Counted from the stretch's first letter, positions 24,912-34,108 are shown. The stretch: DNA of 64,000 nucleotides from Falsiroseomonas sp051433195 (GCF_051433195.1 NZ_JBHMFT010000012.1:62001-126000); one strand, 5' to 3'. Program-made: numbers and translations. Notes: a model not told the origin generated them from the sequence alone.

Positions 24912-26633
24912 ATGCTCCGCCAGTTCATCCGCCTGTACCGCCCGCATCTGCGCCTGGCGCTGATCTCCTTCGGCTGCGCCGCGCTGTCGGGAGTGCTGGA
25001 GCTTGGCTTCCCGATGGCCGTGCGGGGCTTCATCGACCATCTGCTGCCGCAGCAGGACATGCGGCTGATCGGCTTCGCCGTCATCGCCCTGCTGGCGGTG
25101 TACCTGCTGAACGCGGCGCTGATGGCGATCATCACCTATTGGGGCCACGTGCTCGGCATCGCCATCGAGACGGAGTTGCGCCGCCGCGCCTTCGACCACC
25201 TGATGCGGCTGTCCTTCCGCTTCTACGACAACCAGAAGACCGGCCACCTGGTCGGCCGCGTCACCAAGAACCTGGAAGACATCGGGGAGGTCGCGCATCA
25301 CGGGCCGGAGGATCTGCTGGTCGCGGTGCTGACCTTCCTCGGCGCCTTCGCGCTGATGGTGCTGGTCAGCCCGGAGTTGGCCCTGATGACGGCGGCGATC
25401 GTGCCGCTGGTGGGCTGGGTGGTGGCGCATTACGGCGGGCGGATGACGCTGAACTGGCAGGCGCAGTTCGGCCGCGTCGGCGCCTTCAACGCCCGCATCG
25501 AGGAAGCCATCGGCGGCATCCGCGTGGTCAAGGCTTTCGCCAACGAGGCGCATGAGCGGAAGCTGTTCGCGGACGACAACGCGAAATACCAGCGCACCAA
25601 GCTGGACGCCTACCGCATCATGGCCGTCAGCATCACGCTGAACTACCTGGGCATGCGGCTGGTGCAGTTGGTGGTGATGCTGGCGGGCGCGGGGTTCATC
25701 GTCGCCGGGCGACTGTCCATCGGCGATTTCGTCGCCTTCCTGCTGCTGGTCGGCGTGTTCTACCGGCCGCTCGAGAAGATCAACGCCGTCATCGAGACCT
25801 ACCCCAAGGGCATCGCCGGCTTCCGCAGCTTTCTCGACCTGCTCGCGACGCAGCCGGATATCGCCGATGCGCCGGATGCGCAGCCCGCGCCGGCGCTACG
25901 TGGCGCGGTGCGGTTCGAGGGCGTGAGCTTCGGCTACACGCCGGGCCGCCCGGTGCTGCGCGGCGTGGACCTGGTGGTGGAGCCGGGGCAGACCATCGCG
26001 CTGGTCGGGCCATCGGGCGCCGGCAAGACCACCATCTGTTCCCTGCTGCCGCGCTTCTACGACGTGGAGGCCGGGCGCATCACCATCGACGGCCTCGACA
26101 TCCGCCGGATGACGCTGGAATCACTGCGCGGGCAGATCGGGCTGGTGCAGCAGGACGTGTTCCTGTTCGCCGGCAGCATCCGGCAGAACATCGCCTATGG
26201 GCGGCTCGGTGCCAGCGACGCGGAGATCCTGGACGCCGCCCGCCGCGCCCGGCTGGACGCGCTGATCGCGGAGATGCCGGAGGGGCTGGACACGCTGATC
26301 GGCGAGCGTGGCGTGAAGCTCTCGGGCGGGCAGAAGCAGCGGCTGGCGATCGCGCGCATCTTCCTGATGAACCCGCCGATCCTGATCCTGGACGAGGCGA
26401 CCAGCGCACTGGATACCGAGACGGAGCGGGCGATCCAGCAGGCGCTGGCGGAACTCGCACGCGGCCGCACCACGCTGGTCATCGCGCACCGGCTGGCCAC
26501 CATCCGGGACGCGGACCGCATCGTGGTGGTGACGGAACAGGGCATCGCGGAACAGGGCAGCCACCGGGACCTGCTGGCGGCGGAGGGAGTGTACCGGCGC
26601 CTACACGACGCACAGTTCGCGGCGGCGGAGTAG
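24912..26633 (+). CDS. ABC exporter half-transporter (MsbA/lipid-multidrug type)
   Basis: A 573-residue protein with a six-helix membrane domain (about 1-310) and a C-terminal ATPase. Walker A is GPSGAGKTT (366-374), the signature is LSGGQ (470-474), and Walker B is ILILDEATS (490-498). This architecture exports lipids, drugs or peptides as a homodimer. ATG 24912 is chosen; a TTG 36 bases earlier is also in frame. A strong bidirectional terminator follows. The substrate is unknown. Confidence 0.92.
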   Translation: MLRQFIRLYRPHLRLALISFGCAALSGVLELGFPMAVRGFIDHLLPQQDMRLIGFAVIALLAVYLLNAALMAIITYWGHVLGIAIETELRRRAFDHLMRLSFRFYDNQKTGHLVGRVTKNLEDIGEVAHHGPEDLLVAVLTFLGAFALMVLVSPELALMTAAIVPLVGWVVAHYGGRMTLNWQAQFGRVGAFNARIEEAIGGIRVVKAFANEAHERKLFADDNAKYQRTKLDAYRIMAVSITLNYLGMRLVQLVVMLAGAGFIVAGRLSIGDFVAFLLLVGVFYRPLEKINAVIETYPKGIAGFRSFLDLLATQPDIADAPDAQPAPALRGAVRFEGVSFGYTPGRPVLRGVDLVVEPGQTIALVGPSGAGKTTICSLLPRFYDVEAGRITIDGLDIRRMTLESLRGQIGLVQQDVFLFAGSIRQNIAYGRLGASDAEILDAARRARLDALIAEMPEGLDTLIGERGVKLSGGQKQRLAIARIFLMNPPILILDEATSALDTETERAIQQALAELARGRTTLVIAHRLATIRDADRIVVVTEQGIAEQGSHRDLLAAEGVYRRLHDAQFAAAE

Positions 26634-26640
26634 CGGCGGG

Positions 26641-26679
26641 AAAAGCCCTCTCCCCCCGCTTTGGGTGGAGAGGGCTTTT
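26641..26679. terminator. Bidirectional terminator (repeat family copy B)
   Basis: Perfect 13-bp arms (AAAAGCCCTCTCC and its complement) enclose a C-run/G-run core, with A-run and T-run ends on both sides, the classic form of a factor-independent terminator working in both directions. It sits between the converging ABC exporter and helicase genes, 8 bases after one stop and 2 before the other. Confidence 0.85.
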
Positions 26680-26680
26680 G

Positions 26681-28411
26681 TCAGGCGCGGGGCTTGCGGG
26701 GGGCGGCGGCGGCGTGGCGGGGGGGGCCGCGGTGGGCGTGGGGCGGCGGGCCGCGATCGGCGCGGGGCGGGCCGCGGTATTCGCGCGGCGTGCGCGGCGC
26801 CTCCCGCGGCGGAGCGCGGTTCGGGGCCGGGGCGTGCGCCATCGGCTCGATCCGGATGCGGTCGTCCTCGTCGTTCGTCACGGTCTGCGCCGAGGCGGCG
26901 AAGCGGGCGGCGGCCCAGGGGGCGATCTCCACCCGGGTCTCACGGTCCATCACCTCGATCCGGCCGACATCGCGCCGCGTCAGGTCGCCGCGGCGGCAGA
27001 TGAAGGGCAGGATCCAGCGCGGGTCGGCCTGGTCGTGGCGGCCGATGGACAGGCGGAACCACACCCCCTCCCCGCCCCCTTCGCGCGGCGCGCGGGGCGC
27101 CGGCGGCGGCAGGGAGGACAATTCCTCCGGGGCCGGCAGGGAGGAGCGCAGCGCCTGGAACAGCGCGGCGGCCACCTGCTCCGGCGACTTCTCGGCCAGC
27201 AGGGCGCGAGCGAGTTCCAGGTCGTCCTCCTCCGCCACCGCATCGACGGCGGTGCGGGCCTGGATGGCGAGGCGTTCGCGATCCTTGGCGCGGACATCCT
27301 CGGCGCTGGGCGGGTTGGACCATTCGGCCTGGATGCGGGCGTTGGACAGCAGGCGTTCGGCCAGGCGGCGGCGGGCGGGGGCCACCAGCAGCACGGCGAC
27401 GCCCTTGCGCCCGGCCCGGCCGGTGCGGCCGGAGCGGTGCTGCAGGGTTTCCTTGTCGCGCGGCAGTTCCGCGTGGATCACCAGGCCGAGATCCGGCAGG
27501 TCGATGCCGCGTGCCGCCACGTCGGTCGCGACGCAGACCCGGGCGCGGCGGTCGCGCAGTGCCTGGAGCGCGCGGTTACGCTCCGCCTGGGTCAGTTCGC
27601 CCGAAAGCGCCACGGCGGAGAAGCCGCGTTCCACCAGGCTGCCATGCAGGCGGTTCACCTGCTCGCGGGTGTTGCAGAACACCAGCGCGCCGCCGGCCTC
27701 GTACCAGCGCAGCGCGTTGACCACGGCGGCCTCGGCCTCGCGCGGGCCGACCAGCATGGCGCGGTAGGCGATGTCGCCATGGCGCTCGCCCTCGGCCGTC
27801 GCCGCGATGCGCAGGGCGCCGCGCTGGTAGGACGCCGCCAGCGCCACGATCTCCCGCGGCACCGTCGCCGAGAACATCAGGGTGCGGCGGGCTTCCGGCG
27901 CGCCTTCCAGGATGGCTTCCAGATCGTCCCGGAAGCCCATGTCGAGCATCTCGTCTGCCTCGTCCAGCACCGCGGCGCGAAGCTGGGACAGGTCCATGTT
28001 GGTCCGTTCCAGGTGGTCGCGCAGGCGGCCCGGGGTGCCGACGACGATCTCGGCACCCATGCCCAGGGCACGGCGGTCGGCGCGCACATCGGTGCCGCCG
28101 ACGCAGGCGATGACGCGGACGCCGGTGCCGGAATAGAGCCAGGCGAGTTCCTCCCGCACCTGCATCGCGAGTTCGCGGGTCGGTGCGATGACCAGGGCCA
28201 GCGGCTTCTGGCTGCGGCCGCCTTCCAGCACCTGCTCGGCGATCGCCAGCCCGAAGGCGACGGTCTTGCCGGAGCCGGTCTGGGCGGAGACCAGCAGGTC
28301 GCGCCCCGCGGTGGCGGGGTCCAGCACGGCGGCCTGGACGGGGGTGGGTTCGGCGTAGCCACGCTCGGCCAGGGCCTGGGCGAGACGTTCGGGGAGATCG
28401 GGAAAGGGCAT
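26681..28411 (-). CDS. DEAD-box ATP-dependent RNA helicase
   Basis: A 576-residue RNA helicase of the DeaD/CsdA/DbpA group, acting in ribosome assembly or RNA turnover. Visible are the Q motif (PTPVQ), Walker A AQTGSGKT (43-50), PTREL, TPGRL, DEAD (149-152), SAT (180-182) and RSGRTGRAGRKG. A DbpA-like RNA-binding domain follows near 450-510 (FICRRGDLTRRDVGRIEV). The C-terminal 50 residues are a basic Arg/Pro/Gly-rich tail with repeated RGPP units, typical of RNA-binding tails. The gene appears to be a single unit after hairpin copy C. Confidence 0.94.
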   Translation of the reverse strand: MPFPDLPERLAQALAERGYAEPTPVQAAVLDPATAGRDLLVSAQTGSGKTVAFGLAIAEQVLEGGRSQKPLALVIAPTRELAMQVREELAWLYSGTGVRVIACVGGTDVRADRRALGMGAEIVVGTPGRLRDHLERTNMDLSQLRAAVLDEADEMLDMGFRDDLEAILEGAPEARRTLMFSATVPREIVALAASYQRGALRIAATAEGERHGDIAYRAMLVGPREAEAAVVNALRWYEAGGALVFCNTREQVNRLHGSLVERGFSAVALSGELTQAERNRALQALRDRRARVCVATDVAARGIDLPDLGLVIHAELPRDKETLQHRSGRTGRAGRKGVAVLLVAPARRRLAERLLSNARIQAEWSNPPSAEDVRAKDRERLAIQARTAVDAVAEEDDLELARALLAEKSPEQVAAALFQALRSSLPAPEELSSLPPPAPRAPREGGGEGVWFRLSIGRHDQADPRWILPFICRRGDLTRRDVGRIEVMDRETRVEIAPWAAARFAASAQTVTNDEDDRIRIEPMAHAPAPNRAPPREAPRTPREYRGPPRADRGPPPHAHRGPPRHAAAAPRKPRA

Positions 28412-28520
28412 TGTGGGGGCTGCCTAGCTCATTCTGCCGCGCGGCGCACGGATTCCCGGGCGCAACGCCGCATGGCTGCCCCGCGTTCGGTTCGACGACG
28501 CGCCCCCCCCCCTCACCCAA

Positions 28521-28547
28521 CCCTCTCCCCCCGTTGGGGGGAGAGGG
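28521..28547. terminator. G/C hairpin (repeat family copy C)
   Basis: Perfect 12-bp arms CCCTCTCCCCCC/GGGGGGAGAGGG with a 3-base loop, just beyond the stop of the CitE-like gene and upstream of the helicase gene on the same strand. No T-run follows. The preceding CCCCTCACCCAA leader matches copies A and D. Confidence 0.6.
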
Positions 28548-28554
28548 CCATTCC

Positions 28555-29391
28555 TCAGCCGGCCAGCGCCAGCACCCGGCGGGCGCGGATCAGCACCGGC
28601 TCGTCCACCATCATGCCATCCACGGTGAAGGACCCCCGACCCTCCGCGGCGGCGGCCTCGGCGGCGGCGACGTGGCGGCGGGCCAGCGCGACCTCGGCCT
28701 CGGAGGGGGAGAAGCCGGCATTCAGGATCGGCACCAGCGACGGGTGGATGCAGGTGGCGCCGACGAGGCCGGAGCGGCGCGAGCGGGCGACCAGGTCGCG
28801 GATGCGCGCCGCATCGCGGAAATCCGCCACGGTGCCGAGGGTGCCGAGCGGGGCGACGCCGGCGGCCACCGCGGCGATGACCATGCGGCGCTTGGCCAGC
28901 ACGATCAGCTCGTCATCCGGCTGCGCGCCGCATTCGGCGGCGAGGTCCTCCGCACCCACCAGCAGGCCGGCGATGAGGGGGTGGGCGCGGGCGATCGCCT
29001 CGATTTGCAAAAGCGCGGCGGCGGTCTCCACCACCGGGACGATGACCATGCGGCGCGGCGCCGCGGCCAGCAGTTCCGCCGCGAGCACCACATGGTCGGG
29101 GCCGAGCACCTTGGTCAGCAGGATGCCCTCGGCGCCGGCGGCAATGGCCGCCTCGATATCCGGCAAGGCGAGGCGCAGCGGGCGGTTGACGCGGACCAGC
29201 ACGGCGCTGCCGCCGGAGGCCGCCAGCGGCACCGCCTCGGCCAGCGCGGCGCGGGCTTCGGCCTTGCGGTCGGCGGGCACGCTGTCCTCAAGGTCCAGGA
29301 TCACCGCATCCGCCCCGGCGCCCGGCGCCTTGGCGACGAAGCGCGGGACGTTGGCCGGGACATACAGCATGGAACGCCAGGCGCGGGTCAT
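28555..29391 (-). CDS. HpcH/HpaI aldolase/citrate lyase family protein (CitE-like)
   Basis: A 278-residue TIM-barrel lyase of the CitE-like group. Family features are RSMLYVPANVPRFVAKA at the N-terminus, ADAVILDLEDSVP, VRVNRP, and the metal-site region VPVVETAAALLQIE with GAEDLA. Members cleave CoA thioesters such as malyl-CoA, citramalyl-CoA or HMG-CoA. The start overlaps the CoA-transferase stop (ATGA). A CoA-transferase plus a CitE-like lyase suggests activation of a dicarboxylate followed by cleavage, as in itaconate- or citramalate-type pathways; the substrate is inferred. Confidence 0.88.
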   Translation of the reverse strand: MTRAWRSMLYVPANVPRFVAKAPGAGADAVILDLEDSVPADRKAEARAALAEAVPLAASGGSAVLVRVNRPLRLALPDIEAAIAAGAEGILLTKVLGPDHVVLAAELLAAAPRRMVIVPVVETAAALLQIEAIARAHPLIAGLLVGAEDLAAECGAQPDDELIVLAKRRMVIAAVAAGVAPLGTLGTVADFRDAARIRDLVARSRRSGLVGATCIHPSLVPILNAGFSPSEAEVALARRHVAAAEAAAAEGRGSFTVDGMMVDEPVLIRARRVLALAG

Positions 29392-30644
29392 TTTTCCGAA
29401 CTTCCTTGCAGCACGATTCGGGCCGCACGCATGCGCGCCAGTTCTGCCTCACCCAGCAGCGGCGCCAGGATTGCATCATTGTCCGCGCCCAGCTTCGGCG
29501 CGGCATTGCGGAAAATGCCGGGGGTGGCGGACAGGCGCGGCACCTCGCCATGCATGGGCAGCCAGCCGCCGGGCATCTCGGCATCCGGCACTTCCACCAG
29601 CGCCTCCCGCGCCGCCACGTAGTCATCGGCGTCGAGGTCGGCGACATCCATGATCGGGCCGATGGTCACGCCGTCCCGGTCGAATTTCGCCAGCGCCTCG
29701 TCGCGGTCCATGCCGGCCAGCGCGTCGCGGATGATGCCGTCGATGACCTCGATGTTGGCCAGGCGATCCGGGTTGGAGCGGAAGCGCGGGTCGTCCACCA
29801 GCTCCGGCCGGCCGATGCTGTGCATCAGGCGCACGAACACCGCCTGGGTGCTGGTGGACAGGCTGAGCCAGCCGCCGTCCCGGGTGCGGTAGGCGTTGCG
29901 CGGCGCGGTGTTGGTGCTGCGGCTGCCGGTGCGCGGCTTCACCTGGCCGCTGACGCGCCAATTCGCCATCTGCGGCTCCAGCACCGCGAAGATCGGCTCG
30001 AACAGGGAGAGGTCCACCACCTGCCCCTCACCCGTCGCCGTGGCGTGGTGCAGCGCGATCATCGCCGCGGAGGCGCCGTAGAGGCCGGCATAGGCATCCG
30101 CCATGAACATCGGCGGCAGCACCGGCTCGCGGTCGGCGAATCCGTTCAGGGCGGCGAAGCCGGCATAGCCTTCGACCAGCGTGCCGAAGCCGGGCTTGTG
30201 GCGGAACGGCCCGGTCTGGCCCCAGCCGGAGACGCGCACGATGACCAGCCGGGGATTCAGCGCCAGCAGCACGTCGGGGCCCAGCCCCATCTCCTCCAGC
30301 ACGCCGGGCCGGAAGCTCTCGACGAAGATGGCGGCGGTGGCGGCCAGGCGCTTCACCACCTCCACCGCCTCGGCGCGGCGCAGGTCCAGGCACAGGCTGC
30401 GCTTGTTGCGGCACCAGGTCTTCCAGGCGGTCTCGATCCCGCCGACCTTCCAGGCGCGCAGGCTGTCGCCGGCCGGTGGCTCCACCTTCAGCACCTCCGC
30501 CCCGTGGTCGGCCAGCACCTTGGTCAGCATGTTGCCGGCGACGAGGCGGGACAGATCGACCACCCGCACGCCGTCCAGCGCGCCGCGCGCCGCCGGGTCG
30601 AAGTCCCGCCGCCGCTTCGCGCTCTGAGGCCTTGTCTGTTCCAC
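29388..30644 (-). CDS. CaiB/BaiF family CoA-transferase
   Basis: A 418-residue class III CoA-transferase (formyl-CoA transferase-like). The conserved start GALDGVRVVDLSRLVAGNML, LADHGAEVLKVEPP and the later VVDLSLFEPIF are visible. The catalytic aspartate of this family is expected in the MADAYAGLYGASAAM region. No ATG fits; GTG at 30644 has an excellent ribosome site (GGAGGAGATTCGG). It is the first gene of a two-gene operon with the CitE-like lyase and diverges from an OxyR-like regulator gene. Confidence 0.88.
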   Translation of the reverse strand: MEQTRPQSAKRRRDFDPAARGALDGVRVVDLSRLVAGNMLTKVLADHGAEVLKVEPPAGDSLRAWKVGGIETAWKTWCRNKRSLCLDLRRAEAVEVVKRLAATAAIFVESFRPGVLEEMGLGPDVLLALNPRLVIVRVSGWGQTGPFRHKPGFGTLVEGYAGFAALNGFADREPVLPPMFMADAYAGLYGASAAMIALHHATATGEGQVVDLSLFEPIFAVLEPQMANWRVSGQVKPRTGSRSTNTAPRNAYRTRDGGWLSLSTSTQAVFVRLMHSIGRPELVDDPRFRSNPDRLANIEVIDGIIRDALAGMDRDEALAKFDRDGVTIGPIMDVADLDADDYVAAREALVEVPDAEMPGGWLPMHGEVPRLSATPGIFRNAAPKLGADNDAILAPLLGEAELARMRAARIVLQGSSEK

Positions 30645-30753
30645 CCGAATCTCCTCCGCGCAAGGCGTAGGCGCCGCTTCCGGAGGGGTCAATCCGGCTC
30701 GACCTGCGCGGCCGTCCGGCGTATCTGGTGCAGGTCCGCATCGTTGCGGCAGG

Positions 30754-31701
30754 ATGCTCGCTATGACCCTCGCCGGCCTGTCGCTGCGTGACCTGGAATA
30801 CCTGCTGGCCGTCGGCGAGCATCTCAGCTTCGGCCGCGCCGCGCAGGCCTGCGCCGTCAGCCAGCCGACGCTGTCCGCGCAGATCCGCAAGATCGAGGAG
30901 CTGCTCCAGGTCGAATGCTTCGAGCGTGCGCCGCGCGGCGTGCTGGTGACGCCGCGCGGGGCGGAGCTGGTGGCGCAGGCGCGGCTGGTGGTGGCGGAGG
31001 CGCGGCGGATGTTCGAGATCGCCGCCGCCGGCGCCGCGCCGCTGGAGGGCACCTTCCGGCTCGGCGTGATCTCGACCCTCGGCCCCTACCTCGTGCCCTT
31101 CCTGCTGAAGCCGCTGCGGGCCCGCTTCCCGAAACTGCGCCTGCTGCTGTCGGAGGGGCTGACCCGCCAGCTTTCGCGCCAGGTGGAGGAAGGCGAGCTG
31201 GACGCCGTGCTCGCCGCCTCCCCCATGCCAGGGCCGGACCTGACGGAGCTGAAGCTGTTCCGGGAGGAGTTCGTGCTGGTGGTGCCGCGCGACCACCCGC
31301 TGGCGCGGGTCGAGCAGGTGAGGCGGGAGGATATCCCGGTGCCGGAGCTGATCCTGCTGAGCGAGGGCCACTGCCTGCGCGACCACGCGCTGGCCTACTG
31401 CCCGACCCGGCTGCAGGAGGATCGCCCGGAATTGCAGGCGGCGAGCCTGGAGACGCTGCGCCAGATGGTCGCGGCCGGCGTGGGTGTCTCCTTCATGCCG
31501 CAGCTCGCGGTGCAGGTCGGCGCGCTGCTGGACGACATGGTGGCCTATCGCCGCATCGGCGACGGCAGCATGGCGCGCGACGTGGCGCTGTTCCACCGCC
31601 CCGGCTTCAGTCGCATCCGCGACGTGCGCCTGCTGCGTCAGGCGATCCGGGAAATCCTGGCTGAACAGAGCGCGGTGAAGGTGGCGGCGACGCTGGCGTG
31701 A
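30754..31701 (+). CDS. oxyR: LysR-family regulator, OxyR-like, with both redox cysteines
   Basis: A 315-residue LysR regulator with an N-terminal helix-turn-helix (about 11-70, FGRAAQACAVSQPTLSAQIR) and an effector domain. The effector domain closely follows OxyR: GVISTLGPYLVPFLL and EGHCLRDHALAYC. C207 and C216 have the same 9-residue spacing as the peroxide-sensing Cys199/Cys208 of E. coli OxyR. An alternative ATG lies at 30763. No catalase or peroxiredoxin gene is adjacent; its neighbour is a divergent CoA-transferase operon. The OxyR assignment comes from these motifs, and the regulated targets are unknown. Confidence 0.85.
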   Translation: MLAMTLAGLSLRDLEYLLAVGEHLSFGRAAQACAVSQPTLSAQIRKIEELLQVECFERAPRGVLVTPRGAELVAQARLVVAEARRMFEIAAAGAAPLEGTFRLGVISTLGPYLVPFLLKPLRARFPKLRLLLSEGLTRQLSRQVEEGELDAVLAASPMPGPDLTELKLFREEFVLVVPRDHPLARVEQVRREDIPVPELILLSEGHCLRDHALAYCPTRLQEDRPELQAASLETLRQMVAAGVGVSFMPQLAVQVGALLDDMVAYRRIGDGSMARDVALFHRPGFSRIRDVRLLRQAIREILAEQSAVKVAATLA

Positions 31702-31733
31702 GGAGGCAGGGTGGCACGGCCCCCCTCACCCAA

Positions 31734-31761
31734 CCCTCTCCCCCCTGATGGGGGGAGAGGG
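31734..31761. terminator. Bidirectional G/C hairpin (repeat family copy D)
   Basis: Perfect 12-bp arms CCCTCTCCCCCC/GGGGGGAGAGGG around a 4-base loop, between the converging oxyR-like and Bug receptor genes. There is no long T-run. The leader CCCCTCACCCAA is the same as in copies A and C. Confidence 0.65.
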
Positions 31762-31769
31762 CTTACCGG

Positions 31770-32741
31770 TCAGCCGGCGCCGATGCCGGCGCGTTCGATC
31801 ACGGCGCGCCAGCGCGGAATCTCCGCGGTCAATTGCGCGGTCAGCGGGCCGGGGCCGTCCATGCGGATGATCGCCGCGGCCGGGCCGAGGCGGGCGATCA
31901 GCGTCTCGTCGTCCTTCATCGCCATCAGTTCCTCGACAAGTCGCGCCATCATCGGCGGGGCCATGCCCTTCGGCGCGAACATGGCGAACCAGTTCGGCGC
32001 GGCGTAGCCGGGGACGTATTCGGCGATGGCGGGAATGTCCGGCACCGCCGGCACACGCTCCGGCATCGTCATGCCGAGCAGGCGGGCGCGACCCTGGCGG
32101 TGGTGGGACAGAACCTCGACGCTGCTGCCGAAGACGAAGTCGATGTCGCCGGTGTAGATGGCATTCACCGCCTGGCTGACGCCGCGATACGGCACATGCA
32201 CCGTCTCGATCCCCGCCAGCGCCGCGAATTGCGCCCCGGCCAGGTGGTTGGCGGACCCCACGCCGCCCGAGCCGTAGGTCAGCCTGCCGGGGTTCGCCTT
32301 CGCCTCCGCCAGCAGCGAAGGCAAATCGGCGAAGCGGCTGTCGGCGCGCACCATCATGCCGGCGGGCACGTCGCAGACCACGGTCAGTGGCGCCAGGTCG
32401 CGCAGCGGGTCGAAGTTCAGTTGCTTCTGCAGGGTGGGCAGGATGGAGATGGAGGAGGAGATGAACAGCAGCGTCGCGCCATCCGCCGGCGACTGCGCCA
32501 CCATCTGCGCGCCGAGCCCGCCGCCGACGCCGGGCCGGTTCTCGATGATGAAGGTCGCACCCATGCGACGGCTCAGGCGCTCCGCGATGATGCGGGCGGG
32601 GATGTCCTGCGGGCCGCCGGCGGCGAAGGGGATGACGATGCGGACCTGGCGCACCGGCCAGGCCTCCTGCGCCCGGGCCGGGTTGATCTGGGGCGCGGTC
32701 AGCGCGGCGCCGGCCAGCAGCAGGGCGTTGCGTCGGTTCAT
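31770..32741 (-). CDS. Tripartite tricarboxylate transporter receptor (Bug/TctC family)
   Basis: A 323-residue Bug receptor with signal peptide (MNRRNALLLAGAALTAPQI, cleaved near ARAQ). Family features are VRQVRIVIPFAAGGPQDI, ENRPGVGGGLGAQMVAQSPADG and VHVPYRG. It diverges from a second Bug receptor gene that begins 176 bases away. The permease for both may be the TctA-TctB fusion at 34109. The ligand is unknown. Confidence 0.92.
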   Translation of the reverse strand: MNRRNALLLAGAALTAPQINPARAQEAWPVRQVRIVIPFAAGGPQDIPARIIAERLSRRMGATFIIENRPGVGGGLGAQMVAQSPADGATLLFISSSISILPTLQKQLNFDPLRDLAPLTVVCDVPAGMMVRADSRFADLPSLLAEAKANPGRLTYGSGGVGSANHLAGAQFAALAGIETVHVPYRGVSQAVNAIYTGDIDFVFGSSVEVLSHHRQGRARLLGMTMPERVPAVPDIPAIAEYVPGYAAPNWFAMFAPKGMAPPMMARLVEELMAMKDDETLIARLGPAAAIIRMDGPGPLTAQLTAEIPRWRAVIERAGIGAG

Positions 32742-32917
32742 GGTGGTCTCCTCCGGTCCGGCGCGTCTGTGCGTGCCGTTGCCTGGGCATGATGGCGTGC
32801 GACAGGGCCGGCGTCACCCTTGCGGCCGCGAACGCCGTGATGGACGCAGGACGCGATTTGCGACAAAGACGGAATTAGCGCGGGGGAGAACCCGCCTGGG
32901 ACTCGGGAGACCTCACC

Positions 32918-34024
32918 ATGACACGTCCAACCACCCCCTTCCTGTCCGGCCGCCGTGACCTGATGCGCCTGGGCGCCGGGCTCGGCGTTGCGACCGCACT
33001 GCCGGGCGCCGCGCGGGCGCAGAGCTTCGCCGGGCAGACCATCGAATTCGTCATCCCCTTCGCCGAGGCCGGCGGCAGCGACGTGTGGGCGCGCTTCATG
33101 GCGCCCTATCTCGGCAAGTACCTGCCGGGGCAGCCCAACGTCATCGTCCGCAACGCGCCGGGCGGCGGGTCCATCACCGGGACCAACACCTTCTTCCAGC
33201 GCGCCCGGCCGGATGGCCTCAGCTTCATCGGCACCTCCGGCTCGACGCAGTTCCCCTACCTGCTGGGCGACCCGCGGGTGCGCTACGATTATACCAAGAT
33301 GATCCCGACCTACGTCTCCCCCACCGGCGGCGTGGTCTACCTGCCGAAGAGCCTGGGCATCGAGAACGTCTCCCAGATCGGCCGGCTGCGGGACCGGGAG
33401 CTGATCTATGGCAGCCAGGGTGCCACCTCGCTCGACCTGGTGCCGATGCTGGCGTTCCGGCTGCTCGGCCTCAACGTGCGCCACGTCTTCGGCATGCGCG
33501 GCCGTGGCGAGGGACGGCTCGGCCTGATGCGCGGCGAGATCACGATCGATTACCAGACCTCCTCCGCCTACATCACGCAGGTGATGCCGATGGTGCAGGC
33601 CGGCACGGCGGTGCCGATGTTCTCCTGGGGCGTGCTGGACGGCCAGGGTAACGTGCAGCGCGACCCGTCCTTCCCCGACCTGCCGCATTTCGTCGAAGCC
33701 TTCGAGATGGTGAACGGCAGCAAGCCGTCCGGCGTGGAGTTCGACGCCTATCTCGCCTTCTTCGCCTCCGGCTTCGCCGGGCAGAAGCCGGCGATGCTGC
33801 CGAACGGCACGCCGGCCAACATCGTCGCCGCATACAAGAAGGCCTTCGCCGATGCGGTGGCGGACCCGGAGTTGCAGGCGCGCAAGGGCGACGTGCTCGG
33901 CGAGTACAAGCAGGCCGTGGGCGATGACGTGGACGCGGTGTACCGCGTCGCCACCACCATCCAGCCGGCGGCGCGGGAGTGGGTGCGGAACTTCCTCGCG
34001 ACCAACCACAACGTCCGCTTCTGA
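32918..34024 (+). CDS. tctC: Tripartite tricarboxylate transporter receptor (TctC-like)
   Basis: A 368-residue periplasmic receptor, longer than typical Bug proteins (about 320-330). It has a Tat-like signal (SGRRDLMRLGAGLGVATAL, cleaved near ARAQ), then IEFVIPFAEAGGSDVWARFM and NAPGGGSITGTNTFF. It lacks the usual VHVPYRG and has NVRHVFGMRGRGEG instead, so it is a divergent member. It lies directly upstream of the TctA-TctB fusion and is the best candidate for the receptor of that permease. An intercistronic hairpin separates them. Confidence 0.88.
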   Translation: MTRPTTPFLSGRRDLMRLGAGLGVATALPGAARAQSFAGQTIEFVIPFAEAGGSDVWARFMAPYLGKYLPGQPNVIVRNAPGGGSITGTNTFFQRARPDGLSFIGTSGSTQFPYLLGDPRVRYDYTKMIPTYVSPTGGVVYLPKSLGIENVSQIGRLRDRELIYGSQGATSLDLVPMLAFRLLGLNVRHVFGMRGRGEGRLGLMRGEITIDYQTSSAYITQVMPMVQAGTAVPMFSWGVLDGQGNVQRDPSFPDLPHFVEAFEMVNGSKPSGVEFDAYLAFFASGFAGQKPAMLPNGTPANIVAAYKKAFADAVADPELQARKGDVLGEYKQAVGDDVDAVYRVATTIQPAAREWVRNFLATNHNVRF

Positions 34025-34031
34025 GCCGTCC

Positions 34032-34058
34032 GGCGGGCGTGGCGCAAAGGCGCCCGCC
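34032..34058 (+). terminator. Intercistronic hairpin between receptor and permease
   Basis: GGCGGGCG and CGCCCGCC form 8-bp perfect arms around an 11-base loop, 7 bases after the receptor stop and before the permease gene. No T-run follows, so a partial terminator or mRNA-stability element that favours receptor expression is likely. It is unrelated in sequence to the CCCTCTCCCC family. Confidence 0.5.
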
Positions 34059-34108
34059 CGCTGGTCTGCCTGACCATAACGGCACGCGACGCGAAGGCTG
34101 CCCACCCG

